Assembly (NCBI GenBank): GCA_026929865.2
Contig: CM049409.1
Span: 8,401,452 to 8,465,451, forward strand
DNA from: Hyperoplus lanceolatus
Taxonomy: Eukaryota; Chordata; Actinopteri; Uranoscopiformes; Ammodytidae
Length of the DNA stretch: 64,000 nt
Direction of reading: 5' to 3'
Positions 1 through 64,000 of this stretch are shown in pieces (positions within the stretch are counted from its first letter, which is position 1; the number at the start of each line of letters is the position of its first letter). The notes below the pieces were generated by a model that saw nothing but the letters and a program-made list of their open reading frames with translations, was not told where the DNA came from and did not search any database. The position numbers and the translations under genes were made by a program.

Positions 1-212
1 AATAGTACAAGATTGACCTCTAACAAGCAGCAGAGTACAAGTAGCTCAAAATTGTACCTACATATAGTACTTAGGTAAGTGTTCTTAGTTAGATTACATC
101 ACGACAGAATAAAAGGTCATTTTCAGGAAGGTTGAGCTTATATGTAACCAAAAGCATTGTTGACCCCACTACTCTCCCTGTGTTCGTGTCAATACAAAGG
201 AACCAGACTAAC

Positions 213-52913
<52,701 letters not shown>

Positions 52914-53110
52914 TCTACGTTAATTCCGATTTGCAGGCGTGTTAGAAACATACCATTTGCACTCTCGGGCGTGTGTCTGTCATCACCTGGTAAATTGGGA
53001 GTCTGCGAATGCAGTGTGGGGAGGTGCAGCAGCGCGCGGACAAGTGTTCCCAAGTATACTGATGCAAACGATGCATCAGAGGAGGAGCTGGAGGTTTATT
53101 CCTGGACTGA
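52914..53110 (-). promoter_or_regulatory. putative 5' UTR and promoter-proximal region of sorcs1
   Basis: CpG-bearing sequence directly upstream of the exon 1 ATG, richer in G+C than the flanking intergenic DNA. No convincing TATA box lies at a fixed distance; a TATATATA run at 53164-53176 is simple repeat. The transcription start cannot be placed from sequence alone. Confidence 0.35.
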
Positions 53111-55839
53111 GTGGGGAGAGGGGCCCATACCCACTCATCTCAACTTGGATTTTTTTTTAAATACATATATATATAATACAGCAACTGGGCGTTCTCATAA
53201 TTAAGTTATAGTTGGTAAGTTGGTAGAGATACGTGGCTCCCGAGGGGGCTTTTACTCTGTTTTTGTTCAGCATTGTGCCAGAGATACCACGTCACTGTGG
53301 ACTATATGAGTAGAATTGCATATTGGTTTAAAACGATGTGAAAGGTCTTCAGATGTCGAGGTCCCAAGGGAGAATACATTATAGGGTCTGCGTCTGCTAG
53401 TCTTTGAATAGAAATGTTCCTGGCAGGAGCTTTATGGAAGACACAACGAGGCTTTGCATTTACCATTAGCAGAGGCCCAGGCAATCAATTAACATGATTG
53501 CCTTTGTTCACTGTCAATTATGCTGTGCAGGTAAAGACTTTGTTGTGGGCCAGCCTGCAAAAGAAAAAATGGCTTAGAAGTTGTTTCACTTAGGTTGCAC
53601 TCTTGCAATATCCATCCAACTAAGCTAAATCAAGAAAATGCATATAAGCTACGTTTACACTTAGTTTTCCGTGACCCTTTTCTCAGGTTAATAGCAGGTT
53701 ATATGTCTGACAAAAAAATAATGAGCAGGTTTCAAACGAGGTGAGCAAATTTTCACTTTCTCGTTGAACCACCTCTGCTCTCTCCTGCTATATAAGCGCA
53801 GCGAAGTATGCACGTGCCATGGCTATAATTGAGAAGCCATTATTGCCATGCACCCCGGAATATATTGTTATACATATATCTCTATACGTTGGGCTTTGTT
53901 CCAGTCAGTTAATGGTAAGCCATTAGGAGAACTAGAGCCTGTCCAAACCCCCGTGATTACATTCTATTTCTGGGCAACATTTAGTCAATAGGATGAGGAT
54001 GCTGTTGACTTGTGAGTGATGCCGAAGAGTCCCTATATTGAGCTGTGTTCTCACCATTCTATTCCACATACGGGTCAACTGCACAGAGACGTCTTTCATT
54101 GATGGCCATTAGTGATGCAGTGAGCAAGAGCTGTCTCAATCTGTTTCAGTTAGCCCCCACCAGACAAGGGGAAACCAGTCTATAATGCAGATTGATGGCT
54201 GACCGAGAATTTCAATCGTGGAGAACATGGCTAAAGAGCTCAAGTCTTCAGTGTGATGCAAATCTGAAGCACAGTCCAACTAGTACAATGCAGAAGACCC
54301 TCTTCCACAAGCTGCCTGTGTGTGTGTGACACCTGTATGACTTTTTACATTGGATTTGTTTAACTAGGTGAGACTTTGTCAGGGACACATCTGCAGTGAT
54401 GGTGATCATAATGGATTTTTTTCCCTGACCTGCCTGCTTAGTTTAGACATGGATGGTTGTGCACACGCTTGGCTTGCATATGGCTATTTTTTATGTTCTT
54501 TTTCTTGTTTTATTGCTATATGTTTGTGATGAAAACAAAACAAAGATGGATGCAGCTGATAGTTATTTTCATTTCCAAATAATACCATATATATTGATTA
54601 TTGTATTGATTACCCAAATTATTGTTTGAATGACAGATAATTGTGAAAAAGGACCATTACCATTTCCCAAATACTATATGGTAACATTTTCAAGTGACAA
54701 TCAGTTACTTGATGTTATCAGTGGAAAATGTCCCAACTTAGAAACTCTAGATTTTCCTGCATTTCTTCTTGACTTAAAAGATGAATCACGTATCACAATA
54801 GCTCTAGAGAAAATCGCTACTTTTATTGATGATATAGATTCTTATTCATATCTTTGAAGTTTTGCAAATGTAAAATCTATAGTGGATTTTCCAGAAAACT
54901 AAACTGAGGATTCAGAAACCACATGCTGAAATAAAAATCCCTTGATGGAAAACAATAGCACCTCAAGAAGAAGTGAGGTGAGGTGAAGAGCGTCTGATTA
55001 AACATCAAATATCCGTAAAGGATCCTCTTGACTTGTTCACAGACTTGAAATTTCCCTGCGCAAGATGACAGATTTTCAGGACTGATGTCGTGTAGCACAT
55101 CGGTGTGCACAACATTGCAGCTGAGTGGAATCATTGTCTTTCGTCAGAAAGGATTTCTGCTTTGCCGCCTGTCACACATGCTGAATACAAACTGCGTTAA
55201 GATCCCCGAGCTCATACTTTTATGATAGAAAGCATGTGAGCAGACAGACAGAGTGAAAGGCTCAGAAAAGGGGGACGAGGCGACAACAAGCCATGTTGTC
55301 GGTTTATTCAATGTATCTTGTATTTAATAGAATTCTGCACAAAAAGAAAAGAGCGCTGTGAAGCCTATCTCTGAAATTAGACCTTTTTCTCTCTGATGTC
55401 TGGTTCACTTTCACAAACTGGTGTTTAAAGAAGGGAGCACAGAGACTCAGGACATTAGTAATGCACAGTAGCCTACATTGTCTCGCCCTGTGTTCTCAAA
55501 GTCAAAAGCTCACATATGCCTTCAGTGCTGCATCGCATCAGGAATACGCCGCACTATGTGCATACAACAAAAGCCAGACACATTTGCAGAAAGGTAGCGA
55601 AGAGCAATCTCTCTTCTCAGCATTCAGTAATTATTATGTACAACTAATTGTCTTCTCAAAGAGAAGAACAGAGTGTGATGCAGGCATATGTGAAGGAAAT
55701 GTGTTAGGAGAAGTTAAAGAGGCGTTGAGGTAGAAATAGACACCTGAGACTTCCACCTTAATTAATGATGAGCACACCTCCGGGGCGCCGGGAGAGAAAA
55801 TCGCCTTTTCAAATAATGATTTCAATTACATTATTGGGA
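53111..55839. other. intergenic DNA upstream of sorcs1
   Basis: AT-rich, no identified gene. A 75-codon frame at 54630-54857 has no family signature that I recognise. Confidence 0.5.
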
Positions 55840-55847
55840 GATATGGT

Positions 55848-56893
55848 CAGTGTTGGGAACGTTACTTTGAAAAAGTAATTAGTTATAGTTACTCACTACT
55901 TGTTCCAAAAAGTAACTGAGTTAGTAACTGAATTACTTTATAATAGAAGTAACTAGTTATCAGGGAAAGTAACTATTTGCGTTAGCCTACTGAAAAAAAA
56001 GAAAAAAAAAATTCTGAGCAGTTTTCACAAGTCAGTTGAAATGAGTAGAAGAGACAGGTAGGCCTACTTGTAGGCTACATAACCTTCAATATTTATTGCA
56101 CATCAACAGACAGCAAGAGGTTTATCCTGCACTTCAAGTATTTTGTTCTCAACAAAAGTAGGCTAGTAGAGGAAACTGCTGAATGTACCGTGCTGATCTG
56201 CTATCACTGGATTCACTCCAGGGGTGTCGGCTAAAACACCACTTAAGGCCAAAAACGTCAGACTATGAGACGATGAGAGGAGGAGTATGGATTTATCCTA
56301 TGTTTATTTCCTTCTTTAACATGCACAGCAGCATACAGATCCCAGGAAAAGAACAATAGCAATATTCGCTCGTGATGACACGCTAAACAGCTGTTGCAAC
56401 CGGCAAATCGCGGCCGTTTAATAACGTGCATACATTATAATTTATAGAGATCGGGAAACTCCATGCACTTAATCACAAGGGCGATGCAAACAAACTCAGG
56501 GAGAGCACGTTTCAACCGTGGATTGATAGGTGGTTACTGCGGCAATGTGCACGCTCACACAGCAGAGAGAGAAAGAAAAAGAAACTTCACTGAACAGGCG
56601 CTCCGGCTGAATGACGTGACGGCGTTAACTGACAGTTATAATGTCATCCACACTGAATAAAACACAACTTAAAACACACCGGTCTCCTCACTAGCAGTTT
56701 GTGTAGTATGGAGCCAGGGGTGCGTTTGGATTACACAGTTTATTCAATCATTAGTAACGCACCGCATTTAACGTTCAGTAACGATAACGGCGTTGTAACG
56801 ACGGAAAAAGTAATTAGTTAGATTACCCCGTTACTGAAAAAAGAACGGCGTTACCTAACGGCGTTCTTTTAAACGGCGTTATTCCCAACACTG
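55848..56893. mobile_element. hAT transposon, second copy without the nested insertion
   Basis: A 1046-bp element with ends CAGTGTTGGGAACGTTAC and GTTATTCCCAACACTG, flanked by exact 8-bp GATATGGT (55840-55847 and 56894-56901). It is the reverse complement of the outer element at 27478-30530 minus its inner insertion. TTTATTTC occurs once near 56302, which is the empty target of the inner hAT. Confidence 0.94.
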
Positions 56894-57825
56894 GATATGG
56901 TGAAACGCAATACTGGCTGCAGGTTAAGTGCTCTGGCCCTGGTGAAATGCTGCAGGGGCTGTATCCTTCTGATTCTATGCTTTAATGAGTTTGTAGTCAG
57001 TGTAGTTAAATGGTGCGATGATACTTTTCTAGACATAAAACGGTATACAATGTTAAAAACAGATCTCTATGGTAGCATATAAATATCTAGCAGAATTATT
57101 TTACATGTTCATTTTCTACTTGTGCCCAGCTCTACTTTATTATCTGTGGTATGTTTCTAATACTGGACACATGGCTTATTCATTGAGCTTACTCTTGCAT
57201 ATTAGGCCTGATCCGGCACATCATTCGCAGCAGCAGCCTACCCTATGATGTCAAGGTTACATTCGTCCACGTTTAAAGAGCTAATTCTTCATATAGACAA
57301 GGACATTTGTGTTTTTTTATATTAGTCAATACAAAATCGGTACGACTACACACATTTCTGACAATAGTTTTATAGATGATTCACTTTCCTACCTTGATCC
57401 CTATTGCACTAAAATGTATTCCGTCATGTATTTGTACCATTTCCATTTTTGCATCCAACAAAAGGTTGAGAATTACTTTATTATGGTTTGAATAACAAGC
57501 AACATATTAGGAGTAATAGATGCCCTAATATAATGAGCACATGGCAATTAGGGACAAATAAAGCAGATTTTTCCTTCCGGTGCTCGGTAATTGAACTTTT
57601 GTTTGGATTTACATCTGCCAGCTATTTCCAACCAGCTCACTCCATTTATACATGGTGGATATGTTTGGCATTCGGTTGTATTCTATCTGTTGTGTTGGTT
57701 GGTGTCTGACAATAAACAAGGTTCAATGGTGAATAAAGGCACAATCTTGCCTTGATGTGGTCGATCACAAAACCTTATATAAGGGATTGTTGTATTACGC
57801 AAATTTGGAATAAAAAGCCAAAGAA

Positions 57826-58006
57826 GGGGGCGCCCTTAGCTCAGTTGGTAGGGCGTCCCCCCCATGGGCCTCGGCCAGCAGCGGTTCGATTCCAGCACGC
57901 GGTCTTTCTCTGCATGTCACTCCCCTCTCTGCCCCATTTCAACTTTGTCTCTACACTATCAATAAAGCCTAAAAATGCCAAAAAATAAATAAATGAAAAA
58001 AAAGGC
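57826..58006 (+). mobile_element. tRNA-derived SINE
   Basis: The head has polymerase III box A-like TAGCTCAGTTGGTAGGGCG (57837) and box B GGTTCGATTCC (57883). The tail reads TCTGCATGTCACTCCCCTCT, then AATAAAGCCTAAAAATGCC and an A-rich end. The order is that of a common fish tRNA-type SINE. It is not a functional tRNA, because the spacer is C-rich and no cloverleaf closes. Confidence 0.85.
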
Positions 58007-58217
58007 AAAGAAGGCAATCAAAAGCTTGTTAATAAAACTAAAATAGAATGACATGCACTAGAGTACATCGCATTGCCTAGCCATCACTATATGAAAAAAT
58101 ACTTTTAATTACATTTTTCATGTTATAAGTTAACATGAGTTTAACAGTAAAATAATAATTTTGCTTTTGGGAAAACATAATTTGTGTTCATAACTACTGT
58201 GCCACCAGGCCTCAATA

Positions 58218-58276
58218 ACACACACACACACACTCACACACACACACACACACACGCACGCACCCACACACACACT
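58218..58276. repeat. (CA)n microsatellite, imperfect
   Basis: CA units interrupted by CT, CG and CC. Confidence 0.95.
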
Positions 58277-59499
58277 AAGTATAAACCCACCCACACCTGT
58301 CACTTAATCAAACAGCCTATCTCTTAATCCCACTGGTCTGCACATTTGGATTGATCTGACTTTGTATTATGTCCCAGCCTAGTCTCGCAAAGCCAGACCA
58401 AACTACAGCAAGTAGTATGAGTCCCAGCCTAATAGTTTGCTTCAATTGCACATGCAGTCCTACATTTTCAGAAATGAGATGTTCCTAAATTCAAGTTACT
58501 TTTGTGGACCTGTACATTAGAGATGTGGTCGGGATTTTAGTGCTGATATCTTTATTTGTGTGAGTGTATAATAATAATATGTTATTATAAATGTTATTTT
58601 TATTGTGGTGCCTAAAATACAGTATAGAAAGAAGTAATTTGTGAAGACGTGCGTTAGGACTTTTAATCAAATTTACATAAGTGACGCTGAGCTAATGACC
58701 ACAAGTCTTATGTTGGAATTGACTGCGAGGTGATTCATCCCTTTTATTAGATTAACAAATTTGAATCATGGGTGATGGATGGCTTCATGTGGTCAGATGA
58801 AGCCTTGAAAGTAGAAAAACAAAAATAAATCTGCACCTGTAGTTGAAGACACCCTGGCAGTAAACATTGATATGTGGGAGGAATATTAAAGGGTTGGCCC
58901 AGCGAGCCTGCAGTTCTCCTGAAGGAGCCTGTAATTAAAATTTTGAGAATTCTATTATATCCTCTAAGTTTTTTCCTCATTAAGGTGTTTTTTCCCCGTT
59001 TTGACCTACTAATTTAAGAGATAACTACAGCAGTAATGGCCACACATATACATATTATCATGAACTGTAGAACGTTTGGAAAGTGTTTATTTTTGGGATA
59101 TATATAGGGCAAACTTGATCCTCGTCCTTCAGCGGGACTGAACTATCATCCAAATGGCAACAAGGGTATGTGCGGATTACACTTTTTCCTCAATTTAATT
59201 TTTTTTTAAACAACAAAGCAAAAAATAAAAATAAACTCTCACAGCACAACATATAACACACCAATACATCAATATAAATAAAAAGAAAATAATGTGTACT
59301 CTGGCTTTGTTACACAGTAATTATGTGTGTTGCACTAAATCCAAATCAATTCTTCAAATCAAATTCTTATATATCGAAACCGTTACCTAAAACATTCTGC
59401 TGTTATGTCACCACCAACAGCATACTTTGCAGTGAGCAGGACCATTTGAGCATACATTTTCCACCTCCGTGCGAAAAATTATTCTTCAATCGGAATGGA

Positions 59500-59930
59500 G
59501 AATAGTGGAGGGAGCACCATCAGCATCCTTTTTACAGAGTTGGAGAGCAAGCCTTTCCTTGATGAAATTTGCATAGAGGAACTTCATAATTGCTGCTAGG
59601 CAGGTCATGCTTTTACCAAACCTCTGTCATTCTCAGGGATCACGTCTCTTTAGAGGGTGTCTATGACCGTGAGGAGTTTCTGGGTGTTGTATGGGATAAT
59701 ATTGGGAGTATGTGTACACACACCATTCTCAGATATTGCAGCATACACAGTGATATTGCCCCCACATTCGCTTGGCACATCCGCCGTGGCTCGGTGGCCT
59801 ATAACCTTATGGCCCCGTCTCCTGCCTACGGCTAGATTGAAACCAGCCTCATCGACAAACACATGGGTCTCTGGGATTTCACCTCTTCCTGCTCTATTTT
59901 TCTCTAGAAATGGAATGGACAAGACATCAA
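59500..59930 (-). pseudogene. decayed Tc1/IS630-type transposase fragment
   Basis: The minus-strand frame 59922-59650 reads THVFVDEAGFNLAVGRRRG, then IGHRATADVP and GGNITVYAAISENGV, then PYNTQKLL. VDEAGF carries the first catalytic Asp of a DDE transposase, and RRRG...GGN.T..AAIS is typical of Tc1/IS630-like proteins in fish genomes. Downstream (towards 59500) the frame is broken by stops and the second and third acidic residues are not identifiable. It is a different family from the Tc1 at 19523-21140. Confidence 0.75.
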
Positions 59931-60447
59931 AGCTCTTAAACTACAAAATCCTTCAGTTAAAGATAGGTTATAATGTTTTGTGTTCTTCTTCTCTGTAACT
60001 TTGATAAATATATACAGGCCTCTGTGCATGCTATACTAAAGGAATACTCATCTGCCACCAGTGCAAGGTCACGTAGTATTACACACTGGAATTCACAAAC
60101 AGCCTGATGTCCCGTAAAAATCACCAAATAAAAGGAACGGCGTATAATCTAGTTGGTCATAAGGTCCGCTGCTCAATAGAAACCCCCATGCTTCATTTTG
60201 CAGAGTGTATGAGTCTATTTCTGCCCAGGGGAAGTTGTACAATGGGAAAGCTAGGTTAAGCTAGGCTAGGCTAAGCTAGGCTGCGACCGGATCGCCGCCG
60301 CTATTATTATCCTAAATCTGAGCGTATATCCACACTTTATTTCTGTCTACAGTAACGTGACTTCACACACTGTGTATGTGTATGTGTATGTCTGATTGGC
60401 AGATCGCTGCCCTTACAAAGAGACTCACTCACAGCCAACCTGTCACA

Positions 60448-60449
<2 letters not shown>

Positions 60450-60484
<35 letters not shown>
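60450..60484. repeat. (CA)n microsatellite
   Basis: About 17 CA units. Confidence 0.95.
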
Positions 60485-60487
<3 letters not shown>

Positions 60488-60654
60488 GAGCAGCGGAGTG
60501 ATTTTTGTTAGTTTGGTTGACAGTCCCAGAGATGTTGGACTCAGCGCGTAGCGAGATCAACCGGCACACCACAGGGACAGTAACATACGGCCCTCTTACT
60601 GCAAGCTCCAGCACTTCTGCTCTCAATTCACCGGCCAGTGTTGTTGTTGTTGTA

Positions 60655-60885
60655 AAGCAGCTGACTGGCGCGGCGCTAAATGTTTATGTCACACCTGATG
60701 CTGTTTACAAGCACCTTTTTCATTCCGGAGCGCTGTGTAAAAGGGGCTACTGATGCGCCAGCAGGCCGGTGTTGCTTGGTTCTGTGTAAATAACTCAGAA
60801 GCAAGCAAGGACGGCATATTGGAGTGATGTTGTTCCGTCAATATGCCGCAATCTCTGTGTAAAAGAGGCTATAGTAGCACAGTTG
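60655..60885. repeat. probable old MITE
   Basis: Two blocks of TGTGTAAAAGRGGCTA (60733 and 60857) and phrases like GGCATATTGGAGTGATG and GTCAATATGCCGCAA recall a common fish repeat. Ends were not resolved, so this is tentative. Confidence 0.4.
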
Positions 60886-61690
60886 AAATTAGGCTGCACT
60901 CCATGACAAGACTCTGCCATTGTAAGACCAGGGTTAATTATATGGTTCACAATTGTGGCAGCTCTATGTCTTTGTACTTGTCTGCATCTTCTCCTCATAC
61001 TCAAGCAGGCTGTGGCCCCTGTTCATTATTTTCCTGGCCAGGTTCCTCCATGTTCAGAAATGTTTGTGATTCTGTTGTGGTCAAGATCCTTAAACTTGTT
61101 TGGAAAAAATCCATTCTCATGAATAGCACCTGTCAGCTAACTTGATAGAATGTGTTATTGTTTGTAAGATGAGAAAAACTCCAAGTTTCACCCGACAGGC
61201 AATTTAACTAATCTATATTACTGTAATGATGTTCAGAGAATATATGCCAAACACATTTTGACAAATAAATGAACTATTGTGCATGTGATGACTTAAAGAA
61301 TGAAATAATACATACCCGTCACCCTCTTAAAATAATGGCCTAAGTCATATTTTCAAGTTGTTCAGAAAACAGAAAAAACTGAATCATATATAGAGTATAT
61401 GATATTTATGAATCATTTCAAACAAAAAGGTTATGACAATAGATGACTATTGATATACAAATAAGGATGTCAGTCAATTGTGTAACATGAGAGGATAAAA
61501 TGACTTAGGACAATTTATGAACATGCCTTTGCGATTTACGCAATTTTGAACCTGACTTGGGCCAAATTAATTCTGGGATAAGTAAGGCAAAACAGTGCAT
61601 TTCTTTTTTTCCCCAACTACTGTATCAAGCCACAAACATTTGAATATGCTAGTGGAGCACATATAGACTCATGAGACAGAGGGAAGTTTG
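60886..61690. other. intergenic DNA before the right-edge LINE
   Basis: AT-rich, nothing recognised. Confidence 0.5.
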
Positions 61691-61697
61691 GCTGTGA

Positions 61698-63916
61698 ATG
61701 GCACCATTAATCCACTCTACCGACGCAAGACTACAGATTCGGCACCCGACAGCTCTCATGATAATCAACAGAGACTTCAATCATGTCTCCCTCTCCAAAA
61801 CTCTGACCAGCTTCACACAGTATGTGAAATGTAAAACCAGAGGAAATAAAATCCTGGACTTGCTTTATGCCAATGTGAGGGAGGCATACAGCTCCTCTCC
61901 CCTCCCACCCCTCGGCCAGTCTGACCACAACCTGATACACCTTACACCGGTGTACAGGCCTGTAGTAAGCAAGCAGCCAGCTACCACCAGGACTGTGAAG
62001 GTGTGGTCTAGAGAGGCTGAGGAGGCCCTGCAGGACTGCTGCCAGAGAACAGACTGGGATCTGTTCCTGGAGGACCACGCAGAGGACATTGAGGGACTCT
62101 CCCATTGCATTGCAGATTACATCAGGTTCTGTGAGGACAGCGTTGTACCCATCAAGAAGGTCCGCTGTTTTCCAATTCCGATCAATAAGAACACTAAAAA
62201 CATACTCAACAGGAAGAAGAGGGCTTTCATGGCAGGAGACAGAGAGGGGGTAAAATGAGTTCAGAAGGAACTGAGAAGGGAACTAAGGGTGACCAAAACA
62301 TGCTATAAGGAGAGGCTGGAGGGCAAGCTCAAAAGGAACAGTGCCAAGGAGGATGGGATGGGATGAAGAAGATCACGGGACACAAACGGCCAGGTCCAGC
62401 TGTGGCGGGCGTACATGAACGTGCTAATGAGCTGAACCTATTTTTCAACAGGTTTGACTCAAACCCTGCCCCAGTGAGCTCAGCAGGTCAGTCCGTGCCC
62501 CCCTCCTCCACCTCCCCTCCCTCTCCCCCCCTCCCCTCCCCCCCCCCCCTTGTTACCAGTCTTGTCTATCAAAGCTCCAGAGGAATAAGGCAATGGGTAC
62601 GGACAACATCAATCCCAAGGTGCTTAAAGCGTGTGCCGGACAGCTTGCTGGAGTGTTCCAACACCTCTTCAACCTCTCCCTGAGGCTAAAGAAGGTGCCC
62701 CAGCTGTGGAAGACCTCCTGCATTGTTCCGGTGCCTAAGATAGCTCGTCCCAGCTCTCCCAACGACTATAGGCCAGTGGTGCTGATCTCACACATCATGA
62801 AGACCTTCGAAAGACTCGTTCTACATCACCTTAAGCCCCAGATGTGTGACTCTATGGACCCACTGCAGTTTGCGTACCAGGCCCAACTCAGCGTGGACGG
62901 CGCCATCATTTACCTGCTGCACAGGGCTTACTCACACCTGGAGAAGCCAGAGAGCTAAGTGAGAGTCATGTTCTTCGACTTCTCCAGTGCGTTCAATACC
63001 ATCCAGCTTCCCCTGCTTGAGAAGAAGCTCTCAGCAATGCAGGTACACCCCGACATGGTTGCCTGGATTGGTGACTACCTTTCCAGCAGGCCACAGTACG
63101 TGCGGCTGCAGAGCGGCCTATCAGATGTTGTGATGAGTAACACTGGCGCTCCCCAAGGAACAGTACTTTCACCCTTCCTCTTTACCATCTACACCTCTGA
63201 CTTCAGCTTCAACTCTGGAACTTGCCATCTCCAGAAATTCTCAGACGACTCCTCCTTCGAGGGCTGCATCAGTGAGGACAAGGAGGATGAGTACAGAGGT
63301 GTGGTGGAGGACGTCAGATGGTCAGAGGAGAATCACCTCCAACTCAATATCGGCAAGACCAAGGAGCTGGTGGTGGACTTCCACCGGAAAGAGGAAGCCC
63401 CCAACCCCTATTACCATCCAGGGGGTTGAAATAGAGATGGTGGATTCGTATAAATTCCTTGGAGTACAAATCAACAATAAACTGGACTGGTCAGACAACA
63501 CAGAGGCCCTCTACCGGAAGAGTCAGAGCAGACTCATCTTCCTCAGGAGGCTCAGGTCGTTTGACGTGTGTGGCAGGCTGCTAAGGACATTTTATCTGTC
63601 TGTGGTAGCCAGCACACTGTTCTTCGCTGGGGCATGCTGGGGAGGAGGCATCAAGGCTGGGGAGTCAAACAGACTCAACAAGCTGGTAAGGAAAGCCAGC
63701 TCTGTTGTGGGACTTGAACTGGACAGTCTGGAGGTGGAGAGGAGGATGATGGACAAATTCAAGTTCATCCTGGGCAACCCCTCCCATCCCATCCATGCTG
63801 AGCTGTGGCAGATGAGGAGCACCTTCAGCCACAGATTCATGTTCCCCAGGTGCAAGACGAAGCGCTTCAGGTGCTCCTTTGTGCCGGCAGCCATTAGGCT
63901 ATTCAACAGTGCCTGA
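61698..63916 (+). pseudogene. Jockey-group LINE (CR1/L2/Rex1-like): endonuclease end and reverse transcriptase
   Basis: The first frame holds the C-terminal endonuclease (INRDFNHVSL, KTRGNKILDLLYANVR, GQSDHNLIHL). It stops at TGA 62256-62258 and is frameshifted near 62345. The RT frame from 62593 reads WKTSCIVPVPK, NDYRPVVLISHIMKTFERLV and FAYQAQLSVDGA, is interrupted by TAA at 62956-62958, then resumes in frame with FFDFSSAFNTIQ, GAPQGTVLSPFLF and the catalytic FSDDSS. A frameshift near 63410 leads to the last frame with YKFLGVQINNKLDWS and a C-terminal AAIRLFNS motif ending at 63916. A C/T-rich expansion at 62480-62550 separates endonuclease and RT. With at least four breaks it cannot be autonomous. 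The 5' part is missing. Confidence 0.88.
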
Positions 63917-64000
63917 TGATTGTGTTTGTGTATGTATATGTGTTTGCATGTGTGTGTTTAGGTATGCGTATATATGTGTATATGCATCACTCATCATGAT
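63917..64000. repeat. TG/TA-rich 3' tail
   Basis: GTGTTTGTGTATGTATATG-type simple sequence directly after the LINE stop codon, probably its 3' end or a microsatellite. Confidence 0.6.

Noticed and set aside
54630-54857. 75-codon frame with normal-looking composition
   Set aside because: No recognised motif, no neighbouring exons, and AT-rich surroundings. Kept as chance.
57826-57905. Possible tRNA gene
   Set aside because: Boxes A and B are present but the spacer and stems do not fold to a cloverleaf, and a SINE tail follows.

Overview
The window is vertebrate nuclear DNA, almost certainly from a teleost fish. It shows GT-AG split genes, long dinucleotide microsatellites, and a dense mix of hAT, Tc1, Harbinger-like and TTAA-type DNA transposons, Jockey-group (L2/CR1/Rex1-like) LINEs and a tRNA-derived SINE. 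A percomorph fish is my guess. There are no bacterial genes, operons or CRISPR arrays.

One host gene is present, on the minus strand. It is a VPS10-domain sorting receptor, best matched to sorcs1. I placed 17 coding exons, from the ATG in exon 1 (52913) to exon 17 (ending at 213). Every junction is GT-AG and the phases chain without a break: 2402 coding bases, 800 codons plus 2 bases. Five exons (2, 5, 6, 12, 13) are too short or oddly framed to show as ORFs and were found by reading the minus strand. The exons cover the signal peptide, a divergent pro-region with a furin-like site, the whole beta-propeller with its Asp-boxes, and eight of the ten 10CC-module cysteines. The PKD domains, transmembrane helix and tail must lie beyond base 1. 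Intron 1 is about 30.7 kb.

Layout: 1-17605 holds exons 17 to 3 with mostly plain introns, containing a Harbinger-like element (4475-5789), a decayed MITE, an L2-like tail and a hAT element with exact 8-bp target duplications (12389-13244). Intron 2 (17606-21534) holds a 3' LINE fragment and a nearly complete Tc1 transposon whose transposase is broken by one stop codon. Intron 1 (21603-52259) contains the most unusual structure, a 15.7-kb inverted-repeat element (23396-39124). Its arms are over 2 kb and its core carries a fragment resembling the cysteine-rich C-terminal ('ballast') domain of P2X7. It has been invaded by at least seven later transposons, most with readable target duplications. 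The rest of intron 1 is AT-rich with microsatellites and one TA-flanked MITE. Upstream of the gene (52914-61690) lie the putative promoter, a second copy of one nested hAT family that preserves the empty site, a SINE, and a decayed second Tc1-like transposase. The right edge (61698-63916) is a plus-strand LINE with endonuclease and reverse transcriptase, broken by stops and frameshifts.

Only sorcs1 is likely to be a working protein gene. The other coding traces are mobile-element remnants. Family names rest on recognition of motifs, not on a database search.
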